Shown: piece after piece, positions 47,101 through 55,290 of the stretch
Layout: each line of letters begins with the position of its first letter
How positions within the stretch are numbered: position 1 is the first letter of the stretch
Assembly (NCBI RefSeq): GCF_002811245.1
Contig: NZ_NIVQ01000004.1
Location: forward strand, 124,001 to 188,000
Length of the DNA: 64,000 nt
DNA from: Vibrio salilacus
GTDB taxonomy: Bacteria > Pseudomonadota > Gammaproteobacteria > Enterobacterales > Vibrionaceae
Direction: 5' to 3'
Program-made: the position numbers and the translations under genes
Notes under the pieces: model-generated
Database searches by the model: none
Seen by the model: only the letters and a program-made list of their open reading frames with translations
Told to the model about the DNA's origin: nothing

Positions 47101-50100
47101 TGCTTCTAGATAGATCAATCCAGAAGTGAGCATCGCCTGATCAGAGCCTAAACCTGAATAGGTATTAACAGCGACATCTTTAGTTGTTGATTCAGCGTCT
47201 GCTTCCCCGGCACTGTTCACCGCATTCAACAGGGTTTCAGCATCGACACCGTTCCCGTTCCCATTAGGCGTACCAACGTCAACTAAATTCCAGGTTGAGA
47301 CATTAAGATTCGTGGACACAAAGTCCAACTCAAGGGTGCCCAGTGATAACTCAGGCGCATCAGCCACTGGCGTCACACTAATATCGAGTGTCGCCTGCGC
47401 GGTATCGCCATATTCATCTTGAACGACGTAGGTGATATCCGGTACGTCACCACTCCAATGTTCTACTGGCGTAAAGGTATAATCACCATTTTCGCTAATT
47501 GTAACTTCACCTAAATCCGCGATTGTGGCTGATTCACCAGCAGCGTGGATTTGGCCATTAATGGTGAAGGTGGTGACGGTGAGCGAATCTCCATCGCTGT
47601 CGGTTGCGTTCCCATCTTGCAACAAATTACCGGTTAATTCGACGTCTTCATCTGTCGAAATAATTACGTTGTCTGACTCAGGCGCGGAGTTAATTCTCGC
47701 GCTGTCATTGCCAGGTTCTGATGTGTTGCCGTACTGATCTTCCAGCTCTGCTGTCACGGTGAGGGTTTCACCCTCCGCTGGGGCATCGAACGAGGTCGTT
47801 ACACTGCCGTTGCTGATGTCGGTGTCGACCAACACGATCTCGTTGGTGGTGGTGCCATCGCTGACTAGGATAATGTCGCCCACTACAGCTCCAAGGGGTA
47901 GACCAATGAGGACATCAACCTTACCATTAAGCTCGCTGGTAGTAATAACACCATCATCATTGGCGTCTTCGCTAATATCCACCGTTGGCGTGAAAAGCTC
48001 TTCGATGCGTTTTTCATCGCCATCAATATTGATTAATTCAAAATCACGCAGCTCAATACGATCCCCAGTATCACTGTTTTCGACAATGAGATAACCATTG
48101 ATGTCTTTACTAAAAGACAAATGATCAACATTGGTATTAAAGACGGCTTTATCAGTACCCACACCACCATCAATGACCAGTTGATCATTCGCATCATCGG
48201 CTATGATATTTACCGTATCGTTACCTGCACCAGTTAGGACATAATCATCGCCAGTTTCGGTATTCGCATTCGTCCACTCACCGTGCCAGTAATGTACCGA
48301 CTCTGACGGATCGCTCTGATTACCGGCAGCATCACTTTGTATTGCCTCTAAACGTACATTGTCATTCGTGCCGATTTCTTCGATCCCCTCGAGCTCAACG
48401 GTCCACGAGCCATCCTCAGCCACTGTTGCTTGAGCAAGAGGTGTTCCACTAACGCCTTCGAAATAAATCGAAATCGTTGCTCCAGGTTCACCGGTACCGT
48501 GCATAGTAACATCGCTGTAATCACTACCCGCTGAGTCATCGGTGATATTGGTGATGATTGGTGGGTTGGGGACGTCAGTATCCACCTCGTAACCACCGTC
48601 TTTGTTGTCTCCGCTTGCCTCGGTCGTCGCCGTGAACGGGTTGCCCGCTTCATCGGTGCCACTCACGCTCGCCACGAGGGTGCTGTCCGCATCCGCCACA
48701 AGGTCACTGCCTTGCACATCGATGCTATACACCAACTTGCCTTCTGCGTCTGCGAACACCTTGCCTGTGTACGTGGTTGCCTCTTGGCCTTCGGCTTTCA
48801 GCGTCAACGTCACCGTATCACCTTGTTTCGCGTCGCCACCCACTGTACCCGTAATGGTCACGTCACCATCCGCTTCGTCCGCGTTCACGATGTCGTCGCC
48901 TGCGATGGCGTCGATCGTGATGGTCGCCGCCGCCACGGTATCGATGGTCACTTCTAGTGCGTCTGATGTGTCGCTATTACCCGCCTTATCGGTCACTTTC
49001 ACGCTCAAGTCGTAAGTGCCGTCTTCCAGCTCCGCGCTCGGGGTGAACTGCCACGTGCCGTTCACGTTTTCCAGCGTGCCATCAAGGGCGACGCCGTCTT
49101 TCAACACCACGATGTCCTCGGCCGCAACATCACTGTCGATGTTGCCCAGTGCGAACGTCGGCGTCGTATCGTTGGTCAGGTTGTCTGTGTCGCTGTCGCC
49201 GCTGTCGCTCGACGCAACCAGATCGATGGTCGGTTTGCTGATACCCGTATCCACCTCGTAACCACCGTCTTTGTTGTCTCCGCTTGCCTCGGTCGTCGCC
49301 GTGAACGGGTTGCCCGCTTCATCGGTGCCACTCACGCTCGCCACGAGGGTGCTGTCCGCATCCGCCACAAGGTCACTGCCTTGCACATCGATGCTATACA
49401 CCAACTTGCCTTCTGCGTCTGCGAACACCTTGCCTGTGTACGTGGTTGCCTCTTGGCCTTCGGCTTTCAGCGTCAACGTCACCGTATCACCTTGTTTCGC
49501 GTCGCCACCCACTGTACCCGTAATGGTCACGTCACCATCCGCTTCGTCCGCGTTCACGATGTCGTCGCCTGCGATGGCGTCGATCGTGATGGTCGCCGCC
49601 GCCACGGTATCTAGAGTGAACGTCAGCTCGCTGCTGCCTGATGTATTACCCGCTGCGTCGGTTTGACGAACGGTGATCGTGTTGTCACCTTCCGTTGGTA
49701 CTGGTGCGGTTGTCGTCCAGTTTCCGTCAACGAGGTATTCTACTGTCGCACCCTCTTCTGTGCCGCCGACTGTGAAGCTGCCGTCGTTGGTTAAGAAGTC
49801 ATCCGCCGCTGAGCCAGAGTCCGTATCAAGTGTCAGTGTTGGCGCATCTGGAGCTGTTGTATCGATTTCAAGAGGCACCTGATTAGACACCGGCCCCACG
49901 TTACCCTGCGGATCGGTAATTTGAGCTTCGTATGTATACGTTCCATCTTCTGGTGTAGGTACGGTGATAACTATCGTGCCGTTATTGAAATCATCACGCG
50001 TGATTTCACGTTCGCCGACTTGTTGACCATCTTGGTCACGTAGAACCAAGGTATCGCCAACACCGGTTCCGCGCGGTAGCTCGATTGAAACTTGAATTCC

Positions 50101-50916
50101 GTCACTTGCCTCTGCTGCATTAACGAGACCGTCTTCACCTGCTTCGGGAATAGAGATAATTGGGGTTTCATTTACCGGTTGAATAGTTACATTAACGACA
50201 AGCGTGTCCGTTCCGCCATTTCCATCTGACACTTCGATAGTAAAGCTATCGCTTCCATTGAAAAACTCATTCGGAGTATAGGTCCAAGTACCGTCTGGGT
50301 TTACGATAGCAGTGCCGTTGGAAGGCGTAGAAGATTGAGAAAAGGTTAGGCTATCTTGGGTATTTTGGTCAGTCGCGGTGAGTGTACCGCTGATTGGTGT
50401 GTCTTCTTCTGTAATAACAGCAAGGCTTTCACCAAGGGGATCATCATTAAGGTCTGTAAATACCGGTTCGAATAAACGGAACTGTTCTAGCAGGCCAAGG
50501 CTTTGGGTTTGAGAAAGACCTAACGCTTCGAAGCCCGACGTGTCAAAATTGGTCGTGGCGATAGTTTCTACACCATCACGGGTAACGGAGCCCGATGCTG
50601 TCAAGCTTGATCCAGTTTGTCCACCGGCGGCGGTCGCGAATTCTTCACCAAGCTGGGTTGGGTCTTGACCTTCTTCTAAAGCAGCAAAGATATCCTCTAT
50701 CTCGGCAGTGATGTCTTGGTTTTCACCTTCTTCGTTGACTTGCTCAACTTGGAAAGGCAACGCCTCTGATACCATCTGTTCATTACCTTGAACGATAAGT
50801 TCACCGGGCTTTGCAAGCTCACCTTCTGCGAGTACACGAACATTACCGTTAACATCGATAACGATAACTTGGTTGGCCGCAAGATTACCCATTGCTACGT
50901 AACTACCAAAACCCAT
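44122..50916 (-). CDS. Giant type I secreted RTX adhesin (LapA/FrhA-like)
   Basis: 2,264-residue surface adhesin, about the size of V. cholerae FrhA. Residues 1-150 form a retention module with TAAG-G at 95-99, the motif cut by LapG proteases. Then: cadherin/VCBS-like repeat (168-245), bacterial Ig-like repeats (250-880), with two identical ~122-residue copies at about 435-556 and 658-779, an RTX-like stretch (885-960), another cadherin-like repeat (1075-1190), a PA14-like domain with YADDSAAIVIGGEVI (1195-1375), an RTX-like region (about 1560-1645), a vWA domain with MIDAS DTSGSMGS (1805-2010), RTX nonapeptides (GGEGDDILYGQGGDDILIGG, about 2115-2165) and a C-terminal type I secretion signal. 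Ca2+-dependent folding and c-di-GMP-gated release are inferred from the family. Its likely outer-membrane exporter gene is divergent from it. Confidence 0.92.
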   Translation of the reverse strand: MGFGSYVAMGNLAANQVIVIDVNGNVRVLAEGELAKPGELIVQGNEQMVSEALPFQVEQVNEEGENQDITAEIEDIFAALEEGQDPTQLGEEFATAAGGQTGSSLTASGSVTRDGVETIATTNFDTSGFEALGLSQTQSLGLLEQFRLFEPVFTDLNDDPLGESLAVITEEDTPISGTLTATDQNTQDSLTFSQSSTPSNGTAIVNPDGTWTYTPNEFFNGSDSFTIEVSDGNGGTDTLVVNVTIQPVNETPIISIPEAGEDGLVNAAEASDGIQVSIELPRGTGVGDTLVLRDQDGQQVGEREITRDDFNNGTIVITVPTPEDGTYTYEAQITDPQGNVGPVSNQVPLEIDTTAPDAPTLTLDTDSGSAADDFLTNDGSFTVGGTEEGATVEYLVDGNWTTTAPVPTEGDNTITVRQTDAAGNTSGSSELTFTLDTVAAATITIDAIAGDDIVNADEADGDVTITGTVGGDAKQGDTVTLTLKAEGQEATTYTGKVFADAEGKLVYSIDVQGSDLVADADSTLVASVSGTDEAGNPFTATTEASGDNKDGGYEVDTGISKPTIDLVASSDSGDSDTDNLTNDTTPTFALGNIDSDVAAEDIVVLKDGVALDGTLENVNGTWQFTPSAELEDGTYDLSVKVTDKAGNSDTSDALEVTIDTVAAATITIDAIAGDDIVNADEADGDVTITGTVGGDAKQGDTVTLTLKAEGQEATTYTGKVFADAEGKLVYSIDVQGSDLVADADSTLVASVSGTDEAGNPFTATTEASGDNKDGGYEVDTDVPNPPIITNITDDSAGSDYSDVTMHGTGEPGATISIYFEGVSGTPLAQATVAEDGSWTVELEGIEEIGTNDNVRLEAIQSDAAGNQSDPSESVHYWHGEWTNANTETGDDYVLTGAGNDTVNIIADDANDQLVIDGGVGTDKAVFNTNVDHLSFSKDINGYLIVENSDTGDRIELRDFELINIDGDEKRIEELFTPTVDISEDANDDGVITTSELNGKVDVLIGLPLGAVVGDIILVSDGTTTNEIVLVDTDISNGSVTTSFDAPAEGETLTVTAELEDQYGNTSEPGNDSARINSAPESDNVIISTDEDVELTGNLLQDGNATDSDGDSLTVTTFTINGQIHAAGESATIADLGEVTISENGDYTFTPVEHWSGDVPDITYVVQDEYGDTAQATLDISVTPVADAPELSLGTLELDFVSTNLNVSTWNLVDVGTPNGNGNGVDAETLLNAVNSAGEADAESTTKDVAVNTYSGLGSDQAMLTSGLIYLEAGKSYSFGGYADDSAAIVIGGEVIAEGRYGSQGSSPGGVNGNGQFSGEFTPSESGYYSLDVYTHNQNGPGGFDIEVAVDNGAAIDLNASNFNLAPNTDALEDAGLGVKGYYGDGDGGYYTLNEPGEGHAGQPIKLPVINASLVDQDGSEELTLTLDDIPEGATLSDGNQEVVVESGSISLEGWDLSNLSISVPEPYEGEINLQVTATSTENGNGDTASVTEEIPISVLPISNGLSVSASLSYSGDSHSVNELVDYAEQHNGGSSNQYDQIVSISDSSSGAVEVNTGNGNDLIVGGTGDGSYALRGNDGDDVFVSRNASAASTAYYGGNGDDTVYLQGNRSDYQKMEFNGFDDAFRLVYQNGQTQNANHDLYSIETVYFADGKYVVDEGELTKVADIVQLDVDVTLNDNDGSEQITSVIISGIPEGGSVPDGEQLDSGDWQVPIDALQPNPDSDAGFSVTLELPEGSAPDLSVTVGATEVDENGEPVDLPEYATTQPGGVVMPPSNPNGDNTVEGGSGNDVLFGDIGGVEVNSTAPTNYNIALIVDTSGSMGSDLEPGSSESRLDVLKTSLKSMLENISDHPGTINLALVDFNSSASLRINLDNFTQLSERQHDKYVDHVIDSLQSGGATNYEAAFNQASSWFNTHSDANSENLSFFLTDGEPTLSNSHPWLNDGSVMEYHDLNDAVKSFETLSSMSSMRAIGIGDGVNAETLRFFDNTHVSGSATWSDHRGRTVTAPTGDVEIVNTANDLDAALNGGAQEINMLPVGDDEVIGNAGDDILFGDTINTDNLPWDENGLTRPESLPDGSGVDALTTFLEMKNGAAPSDIDLYQYIKDNHALFNVDGDTRGGNDILKGGEGDDILYGQGGDDILIGGLGNDILIGGDGADIFKWVDMATEHDRVTDFDATENDKLDLADLFNDVSREDITELLDELVTGSDHIGETDSVKISVTEASGTSTMTIEKGADTLTIDFNGASATDITNSLVDSLEHLKY
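48578..48942. repeat. 365-bp perfect direct repeat, copy A, inside the adhesin gene
   Basis: Identical base for base, as far as I can compare, with 49247-49611 (offset 669). It encodes one Ig-like module preceded by the linker DNKDGGYEVDT. The block 48578-49611 is noticeably richer in G and C than the rest of the gene. Confidence 0.95.
49247..49611. repeat. 365-bp perfect direct repeat, copy B, inside the adhesin gene
   Basis: Second copy of the repeat at 48578-48942. Between the copies lies a different Ig-like module (about 304 bases). No synonymous differences are seen, which implies recent duplication or gene conversion. Confidence 0.95.
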
Positions 50917-51155
50917 AATAAAGCCCTTTATCCTTGACTGCTTTTCTATTCAACTCGGCCACCAATAAACACTTGGTTACCTTTAGATATTTATACTCGA
51001 TAAATTACCATTTTTAACAAGTTGACCAAACTCATTTTTTGCGTAAATACCACTTTAAGCGTGATACATATGACATTTCTCAACATTGAGAACGTGAAGC
51101 AGCCTCACAATTCTCATTCCACATTGTTAATAAAATGTTTCCTAAATTATAGTTG

Positions 51156-51174
51156 ATGGATAATTATTATCACA
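51156..51174. promoter_or_regulatory. Fur-box-like operator
   Basis: The core GATAATTATTATC (51159-51171) is a perfect inverted repeat. The 15-mer at 51158-51172 matches the 7-1-7 Fur consensus TGATAATNATTATCA at all but the first base. About 165 bases upstream of the TolC-like gene and 240 upstream of the adhesin. Fur regulation is inferred from the motif only. Confidence 0.55.
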
Positions 51175-51258
51175 TAAGGTATTTCATGTGTTAGCACAGC
51201 AAGTTACTGCTTTTAATTCGTTATTACCCATTAATAATGTTATTTTATTCGCACTAAA

Positions 51259-51272
51259 GATAAGTTTATCTC
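51259..51272. promoter_or_regulatory. 14-bp palindrome upstream of the TolC-like gene
   Basis: AGATAA-GT-TTATCT, about 60 bases before the GTG start. Possible operator; regulator unknown. Confidence 0.3.
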
Positions 51273-51333
51273 ACTAATGAGACAGTAAAGTTGAGTAGTA
51301 TCCTCAATTGAAAGCACTTCGAGGAGAGTCAAA

Positions 51334-52638
51334 GTGAATTGGAATAAGTTGAAAGTACTAAGCTGCGCCGTAGCCCTTAGCTTTCCAGCACACAGTCAAA
51401 CATTAGAGCAAGCCGTCGCACTGACGATTACGACAAACCCTGAAATCAAAGCATCTTACAATGAGTTTAGAAGTAAATATTTTGATGCTCAGGCTTCAAC
51501 AGGTGCTTATATGCCTAAGTTGGATTTAGATGCTGGTATTGGTTATGAAGCTGTGGATCTCGCCTCTGGTACAGAAGACCAGTTAACCCGTAAAGAGGCA
51601 ACGCTTTCTCTGACACAATTAATCTGGGACGGTTCTGCGACCTTAAACGATATAGATCGCACGGCTGCAGATGCTGAGTCAGTGCGTTTTCAGCTACTCT
51701 CAGCGGCGCAAGATATCGCCCTTGAAGTGACTAAAATCTACCTTGATGCAACCAAGGCTTACGAAATTCTTGCCCTATCTGAGAGTAACTTAGCGGTACA
51801 CAAAGACATCCACCGTGATATTAAGAAACGCGTGGATTCCGGCATTGGTTCTACAGCAGACTTATCACAAGTTGAGGCTCGTTTGGCCAAAGCACACGGC
51901 AACCTGCTCGCTGCACAAAATAACTTATTTGATGTCCATACCCAGTTTAAACGTTTTGTCGGCCAATCACCGCAGGGACTTACCTTCCCAAGAGCCGATC
52001 AAACCGCAATTCCATACACGGTAGACGAAGCACTGCAACAAGCGTTCAATAAACACCCAGTCATTAAAATTGCCCAAGCAGACGTTGATTCCGCTCGCTT
52101 CCAGTACGACCAAAGTAAAGGGGTTAACTACCCAACCCTATCTATCGAAGCGAATCAAACCTGGCGCGATGATGCTGGCGGTATAGAAGGCAGTAGCGAT
52201 GAGTTTTCGGCGATGTTGCGTATGCGATATAACCTCTACAACGGTGGTTCTGACTCAGACCGCAGCGAGAGTGCCGCTTACCAACTGAATAAAGCAAAAG
52301 ATTTCCGCGACCGTACTTTCAGAAGTGTTGAGGAAGGTTTGCGCCTTTCTTGGAGTGCACTAGACCTAACGGTACAGCAAAAAGAGTTCTTAGCTGACCA
52401 CGTAGACTCGGCATCGGAAACCGTGATTGCGTACCAAAAGCAATATCGCATTGGTCAACGTACCCTACTTGATCTACTCAACACCGAGAACGAATTGTTT
52501 GAAGCACGTAAAGGCTACCTTGATGCTAAGTATGATGAACAATACGCCAAGTATCGTGTCATGAATGCGGCTGGTAATCTGTTAGTAGCATTAAGAGTAG
52601 ACACACCTGAAGAGTGGAATGAGGAAGTAGAGTATTAA
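51334..52638 (+). CDS. TolC-family outer-membrane exporter protein (LapE/agglutination protein type)
   Basis: 434-residue TolC-type channel, probably the outer-membrane part of the type I secretion machine for the giant adhesin. Signal peptide MNWNKLKVLSCAVALSFPAHS; duplicated outer membrane efflux repeats beginning TLEQAVALTITTNPEIKASYNEF and VDEALQQAFNKHPVIKIAQADV; a conserved YRIGQRTLLDLLNTENELFEA before the C-terminus. GTG start with GAGGAG upstream. Divergent from the adhesin and one base before the OmpA-family gene. The inner-membrane ABC transporter and membrane-fusion protein (LapB, LapC) are not in the window. Confidence 0.92.
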   Translation: MNWNKLKVLSCAVALSFPAHSQTLEQAVALTITTNPEIKASYNEFRSKYFDAQASTGAYMPKLDLDAGIGYEAVDLASGTEDQLTRKEATLSLTQLIWDGSATLNDIDRTAADAESVRFQLLSAAQDIALEVTKIYLDATKAYEILALSESNLAVHKDIHRDIKKRVDSGIGSTADLSQVEARLAKAHGNLLAAQNNLFDVHTQFKRFVGQSPQGLTFPRADQTAIPYTVDEALQQAFNKHPVIKIAQADVDSARFQYDQSKGVNYPTLSIEANQTWRDDAGGIEGSSDEFSAMLRMRYNLYNGGSDSDRSESAAYQLNKAKDFRDRTFRSVEEGLRLSWSALDLTVQQKEFLADHVDSASETVIAYQKQYRIGQRTLLDLLNTENELFEARKGYLDAKYDEQYAKYRVMNAAGNLLVALRVDTPEEWNEEVEY

Positions 52639-52639
52639 T

Positions 52640-53251
52640 ATGAATAACACACTATTATCACTGCTTGTCACAACGGCTTTGATCGCTAGCCCGGTGATAG
52701 CTGCAGACTCGTATGACTACATTGAAACGCCGATTCCAAATCAGATCGATGATTTATTGGATGAAGATAAAGATGGCGTGATCAATGCCCGAGATTTGTG
52801 CCCTCAAACTCCTACTATAGCCGAAGTCGACAACGACGGTTGTGCCACTTATATCAAAACACAACAGCAAATGGATTTGCATATTCTATTTGCTAATGAC
52901 TCCGCACAGATTCAGCCCGCTTTCTTAGCACAAATACGTGAGATGTCGGCGTTTCTTGATACTTATCCCTCAACGTCGATTGAGCTAAGGGGTTATGCAA
53001 GTAAAATAGGCAATTCTCAATATAATCTGGCACTATCGGAGCGCCGCGCTCAAGCGGTTGAAGACGCTTTATTATCCAATGGCGTAGCTTCACAGCGAGT
53101 ACGCATTATTGGCTTTGGTGATGCCGCACTTGAGGCTTATGGTGATGACGAAATTAGTCACGCAAGAAACCGTAAGGTAGTGGCTACGGTCATCGGCCAT
53201 AAAGGCAGCGTTAAAGAACAGTGGACAATCTTTACCACGATAGAAAAGTAA
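52640..53251 (+). CDS. OmpA-family peptidoglycan-binding protein
   Basis: 203 residues. Signal peptide MNNTLLSLLVTTALIASPVIA; a thrombospondin-3-like calcium motif DEDKDGVINARDLCPQTP with a second Cys nearby (DNDGCAT); then an OmpA C-terminal domain (about 75-190) with IELRGYASKIGNSQYNLALSERRAQAVEDAL, including the Asn/Arg pattern that binds diaminopimelate in peptidoglycan. No lipobox. One base after the TolC-like gene, so cotranscribed; it may anchor the exporter or adhesin complex to the wall, an inference from context. Confidence 0.88.
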   Translation: MNNTLLSLLVTTALIASPVIAADSYDYIETPIPNQIDDLLDEDKDGVINARDLCPQTPTIAEVDNDGCATYIKTQQQMDLHILFANDSAQIQPAFLAQIREMSAFLDTYPSTSIELRGYASKIGNSQYNLALSERRAQAVEDALLSNGVASQRVRIIGFGDAALEAYGDDEISHARNRKVVATVIGHKGSVKEQWTIFTTIEK

Positions 53252-53265
53252 CTGGATACAAAGAT

Positions 53266-53291
53266 TAAGGGAGCCAATGCTCCCTTTTTTA
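53266..53291 (+). terminator. Terminator of the TolC-OmpA operon
   Basis: GGGAGC, loop CAAT, GCTCCC then TTTTTT. Confidence 0.9.
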
Positions 53292-53351
53292 TTGTGGCTT
53301 ACTGTGTATGAGTGCTACCCTAGCAGCGATTCAATCTAAGAGAGCTATCAA

Positions 53352-53708
53352 ATGAGCAAATTAACTTCTGATATTCAAGCAAACCTAGAACTATTCGTTG
53401 CAGAAACCAAGCAAAATAACTTGGTTTGGGGTATGCGCAATGAAGAAGGCTGGCTATCGTGCGATTCTACAGAATTTGAAAACAGTGAAGTAATGCCATT
53501 TTGGTCTTCAAAAGAAGAGGCTGAAACGCACAATGTAGAAGAGTGGGCCGATTTTGAAGTCCTTGAAATTCCGCTCGATATCTTTGTTGAGGATTGGTTA
53601 CTCACACTTGCAGAAGATGGCGTCCTTATCGGTACTAACTGGAACGCTCAGCTAGAAGGCAAAGAAATGGAGCCTTCAGATTTAGCTAAGCTGTACATCG
53701 CTGAATAA
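53352..53708 (+). CDS. DUF2750 family protein
   Basis: 118-residue acidic protein of unknown function. Pattern of the DUF2750 family: an N-terminal helix, WGMRNEEGWLSCDS, MPFWSSKEEAETHNVEEWADFEVLEIPL and LLTLAEDGVLIGTNWN. Soluble, no signal peptide. Single gene with its own terminator. Confidence 0.85.
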   Translation: MSKLTSDIQANLELFVAETKQNNLVWGMRNEEGWLSCDSTEFENSEVMPFWSSKEEAETHNVEEWADFEVLEIPLDIFVEDWLLTLAEDGVLIGTNWNAQLEGKEMEPSDLAKLYIAE

Positions 53709-53718
53709 AATGTCAGTC

Positions 53719-53750
53719 GTAAAAAAGCGTCTTTCAGACGCTTTTTTTTC
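53719..53750. terminator. Bidirectional terminator between the DUF2750 gene and queC
   Basis: AAAAAAGCGTCT, short loop, AGACGCTTTTTTTT; serves both convergent genes. Confidence 0.92.
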
Positions 53751-53761
53751 ACGATGCCGTA

Positions 53762-54454
53762 TTAATTCATACTTTGCTTATGCTTTAGTTGCGCCATGAT
53801 CGCTTCTCGATTATCAAGGTAATCGCTCAAACCCACTTTACGCAAATCACACGACGGGCAATCGCCGCAGCCATCGCCAATAATACCGTTATAGCATGTT
53901 AGCGTCTTTTCGCGCACCAACTCTAATGCCTGATATTGATCGGCTAACGCCCACGTTTCAGCTTTATTGAGCCACATCAGCGGCGTTGCGATTGTCAGCT
54001 CTCGACCCATTCCCTGTACCAAAGCATTGTTCATCGCTTTAATAAACTCATCACGGCAGTCTGGATAACCGGAAAAGTCTGTTTCACATACGCCAGTAAT
54101 GATCGTCTCGGCGCCAATCTGATAAGCATAAATGCCCGCTAAGGTCAGAAAGAGAATATTGCGACCAGGAACAAAAGAGTTAGGCAGACCGTTTTCTTGT
54201 AGTTCATGTGAAACTGGAATATCGTCGCGCGTTAACGAACTGATCGCGAGTTCGTTTAACAACCCAACATCCATCACTTTATGCGCTTTCACGCCAAGTT
54301 CACTTGCCACGCTTTGCGCGACTTCAATTTCCAATTTATGGCGCTGCCCATAATCAAACGTGATGGCATGAACTTGATCGTACTCTTTCAGCGCTTGCAC
54401 TAAGCAAGTGGTTGAGTCTTGACCACCACTAAATACAACAACGGCTTTTTCCAT
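53762..54454 (-). CDS. queC: 7-cyano-7-deazaguanine synthase QueC
   Basis: 230-residue ATP-dependent enzyme converting 7-carboxy-7-deazaguanine and ammonia to preQ0 in queuosine synthesis. N-terminal PP-loop [13 protein letters not shown] and the C-terminal zinc cysteines [16 protein letters not shown] are intact. ATG at 54454 has AAGGAAA before it and avoids overlap with queE; longer open frames reading upstream overlap queE and are not used. Located 11 bases after queE, an operon. Confidence 0.96.
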   Translation of the reverse strand: MEKAVVVFSGGQDSTTCLVQALKEYDQVHAITFDYGQRHKLEIEVAQSVASELGVKAHKVMDVGLLNELAISSLTRDDIPVSHELQENGLPNSFVPGRNILFLTLAGIYAYQIGAETIITGVCETDFSGYPDCRDEFIKAMNNALVQGMGRELTIATPLMWLNKAETWALADQYQALELVREKTLTCYNGIIGDGCGDCPSCDLRKVGLSDYLDNREAIMAQLKHKQSMN

Positions 54455-54465
54455 CTTAGTTTCCT

Positions 54466-55134
54466 TTACGCAATACTGAGATATTTGTGAGTCTGGATAG
54501 ATAAGCGCCAGTTCCGGGCGATACACACGTCAATACATAATTGAGTTGCTCGCGGCTTTTGACTGATAGGCTGAAGTGCAATCGTCGTACTGGTACTCAC
54601 CTCTGCCCGGTTAAGTAGCGCATCAAGTTGATCGATATCTTTTTGTGTCGCCACCGGGTGCTTAATTTCGTTTGCCCGCTGCAGAGCCGAATCAATGACT
54701 GGCAATTTTCCTTTCATCGCCACTTTAGGTGACACTGTCACCCATGTATTTTCTGTTGCCAATACCGGTGAAGTGCCACTGGTCTCAATTTGACACTGGC
54801 AGCCAATCGACTCAAACGCTTCAGTCAATGGCTGCAAATCATAAATACAGGGTTCACCGCCCGTAATAACAATATGTTTAGCACTGTAACTCTGCTGGTG
54901 ATATTGATTAACGATTTCCTGAGCCGACATACTGCACCAAGTTGGCGAGTCTGCGGTTTTGATTAAGATGTCGCCGATGGAACGTTCATCTTCAGGCAAT
55001 GCCTCCCAAGTTTGTTTGGTGTCGCACCAAGCACAGCCAACTGGACACTCTTGCAGACGCACAAAAACAGCAGGCACGCCGGTAAACACACCCTCGCCCT
55101 GAATTGTCTCGAACATTTCGTTAATCTTGTACAA
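54466..55134 (-). CDS. queE: 7-carboxy-7-deazaguanine synthase QueE
   Basis: 222-residue radical SAM enzyme converting 6-carboxytetrahydropterin to 7-carboxy-7-deazaguanine. The cluster motif CPVGCAWC (CxxxCxxC, about 30-37), GGEPCIYDL and IETSGTSPV are present and the C-terminus [16 protein letters not shown] matches E. coli. Begins with TTG ([15 protein letters not shown] aligns with E. coli MQYPINEMFQTLQGEG), preceded by TTAGGCTGAGA. First gene of queE-queC; divergent from the small ORF and phosphatase gene. Confidence 0.94.
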   Translation of the reverse strand: MYKINEMFETIQGEGVFTGVPAVFVRLQECPVGCAWCDTKQTWEALPEDERSIGDILIKTADSPTWCSMSAQEIVNQYHQQSYSAKHIVITGGEPCIYDLQPLTEAFESIGCQCQIETSGTSPVLATENTWVTVSPKVAMKGKLPVIDSALQRANEIKHPVATQKDIDQLDALLNRAEVSTSTTIALQPISQKPRATQLCIDVCIARNWRLSIQTHKYLSIA

Positions 55135-55194
55135 CGTTATCTCAGCCTAATCATGATCATTTTTTTGCAGGAACGAGACATTAAAGGAGACGCC

Positions 55195-55287
55195 TTGGAA
55201 GGTCAACTAATTCATAAATTGATCATTGTTACGACAGCCTTTATGCTGAGTTGTTTTGTTATTTTTGCAGCCAAACTATTTAGGTAA
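55195..55287 (+). CDS. Small membrane protein, 30 residues, not previously listed
   Basis: TTG start at 55195 with a strong AAAGGAGA Shine-Dalgarno 5 bases upstream. The product (LEGQLIHKLIIVTTAF then MLSCFVIFAAKLFR) has a polar start, about 20 hydrophobic residues and a basic tail KLFR, the topology of single-span small membrane proteins. It ends 3 bases before the YidA-like phosphatase ATG, so the two are probably cotranscribed. No homologue is recognised. Coding status is inferred from the Shine-Dalgarno sequence, spacing and composition. Confidence 0.55.
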   Translation: MEGQLIHKLIIVTTAFMLSCFVIFAAKLFR

Positions 55288-55290
55288 GTT

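Larger units (their letters stand above)
50917..51333. other. Divergent promoter region of the adhesin and TolC-like genes
   Basis: About 417 A+T-rich bases without a gene. It contains the Fur-box-like sequence at 51156-51174 and a 14-bp palindrome AGATAA-GT-TTATCT at 51259-51272. No other signals are assigned. Confidence 0.6.

Noticed and set aside
48602..49666. Long plus-strand open frames opposite the adhesin repeats
   Set aside because: They are antisense shadows of the highly biased repeat codons; the two frames are identical only because the repeat is.
44122..50916. Possible CRISPR or short tandem repeat array in the adhesin gene
   Set aside because: The repeats are protein modules of one open frame; there is no short repeat-spacer pattern.
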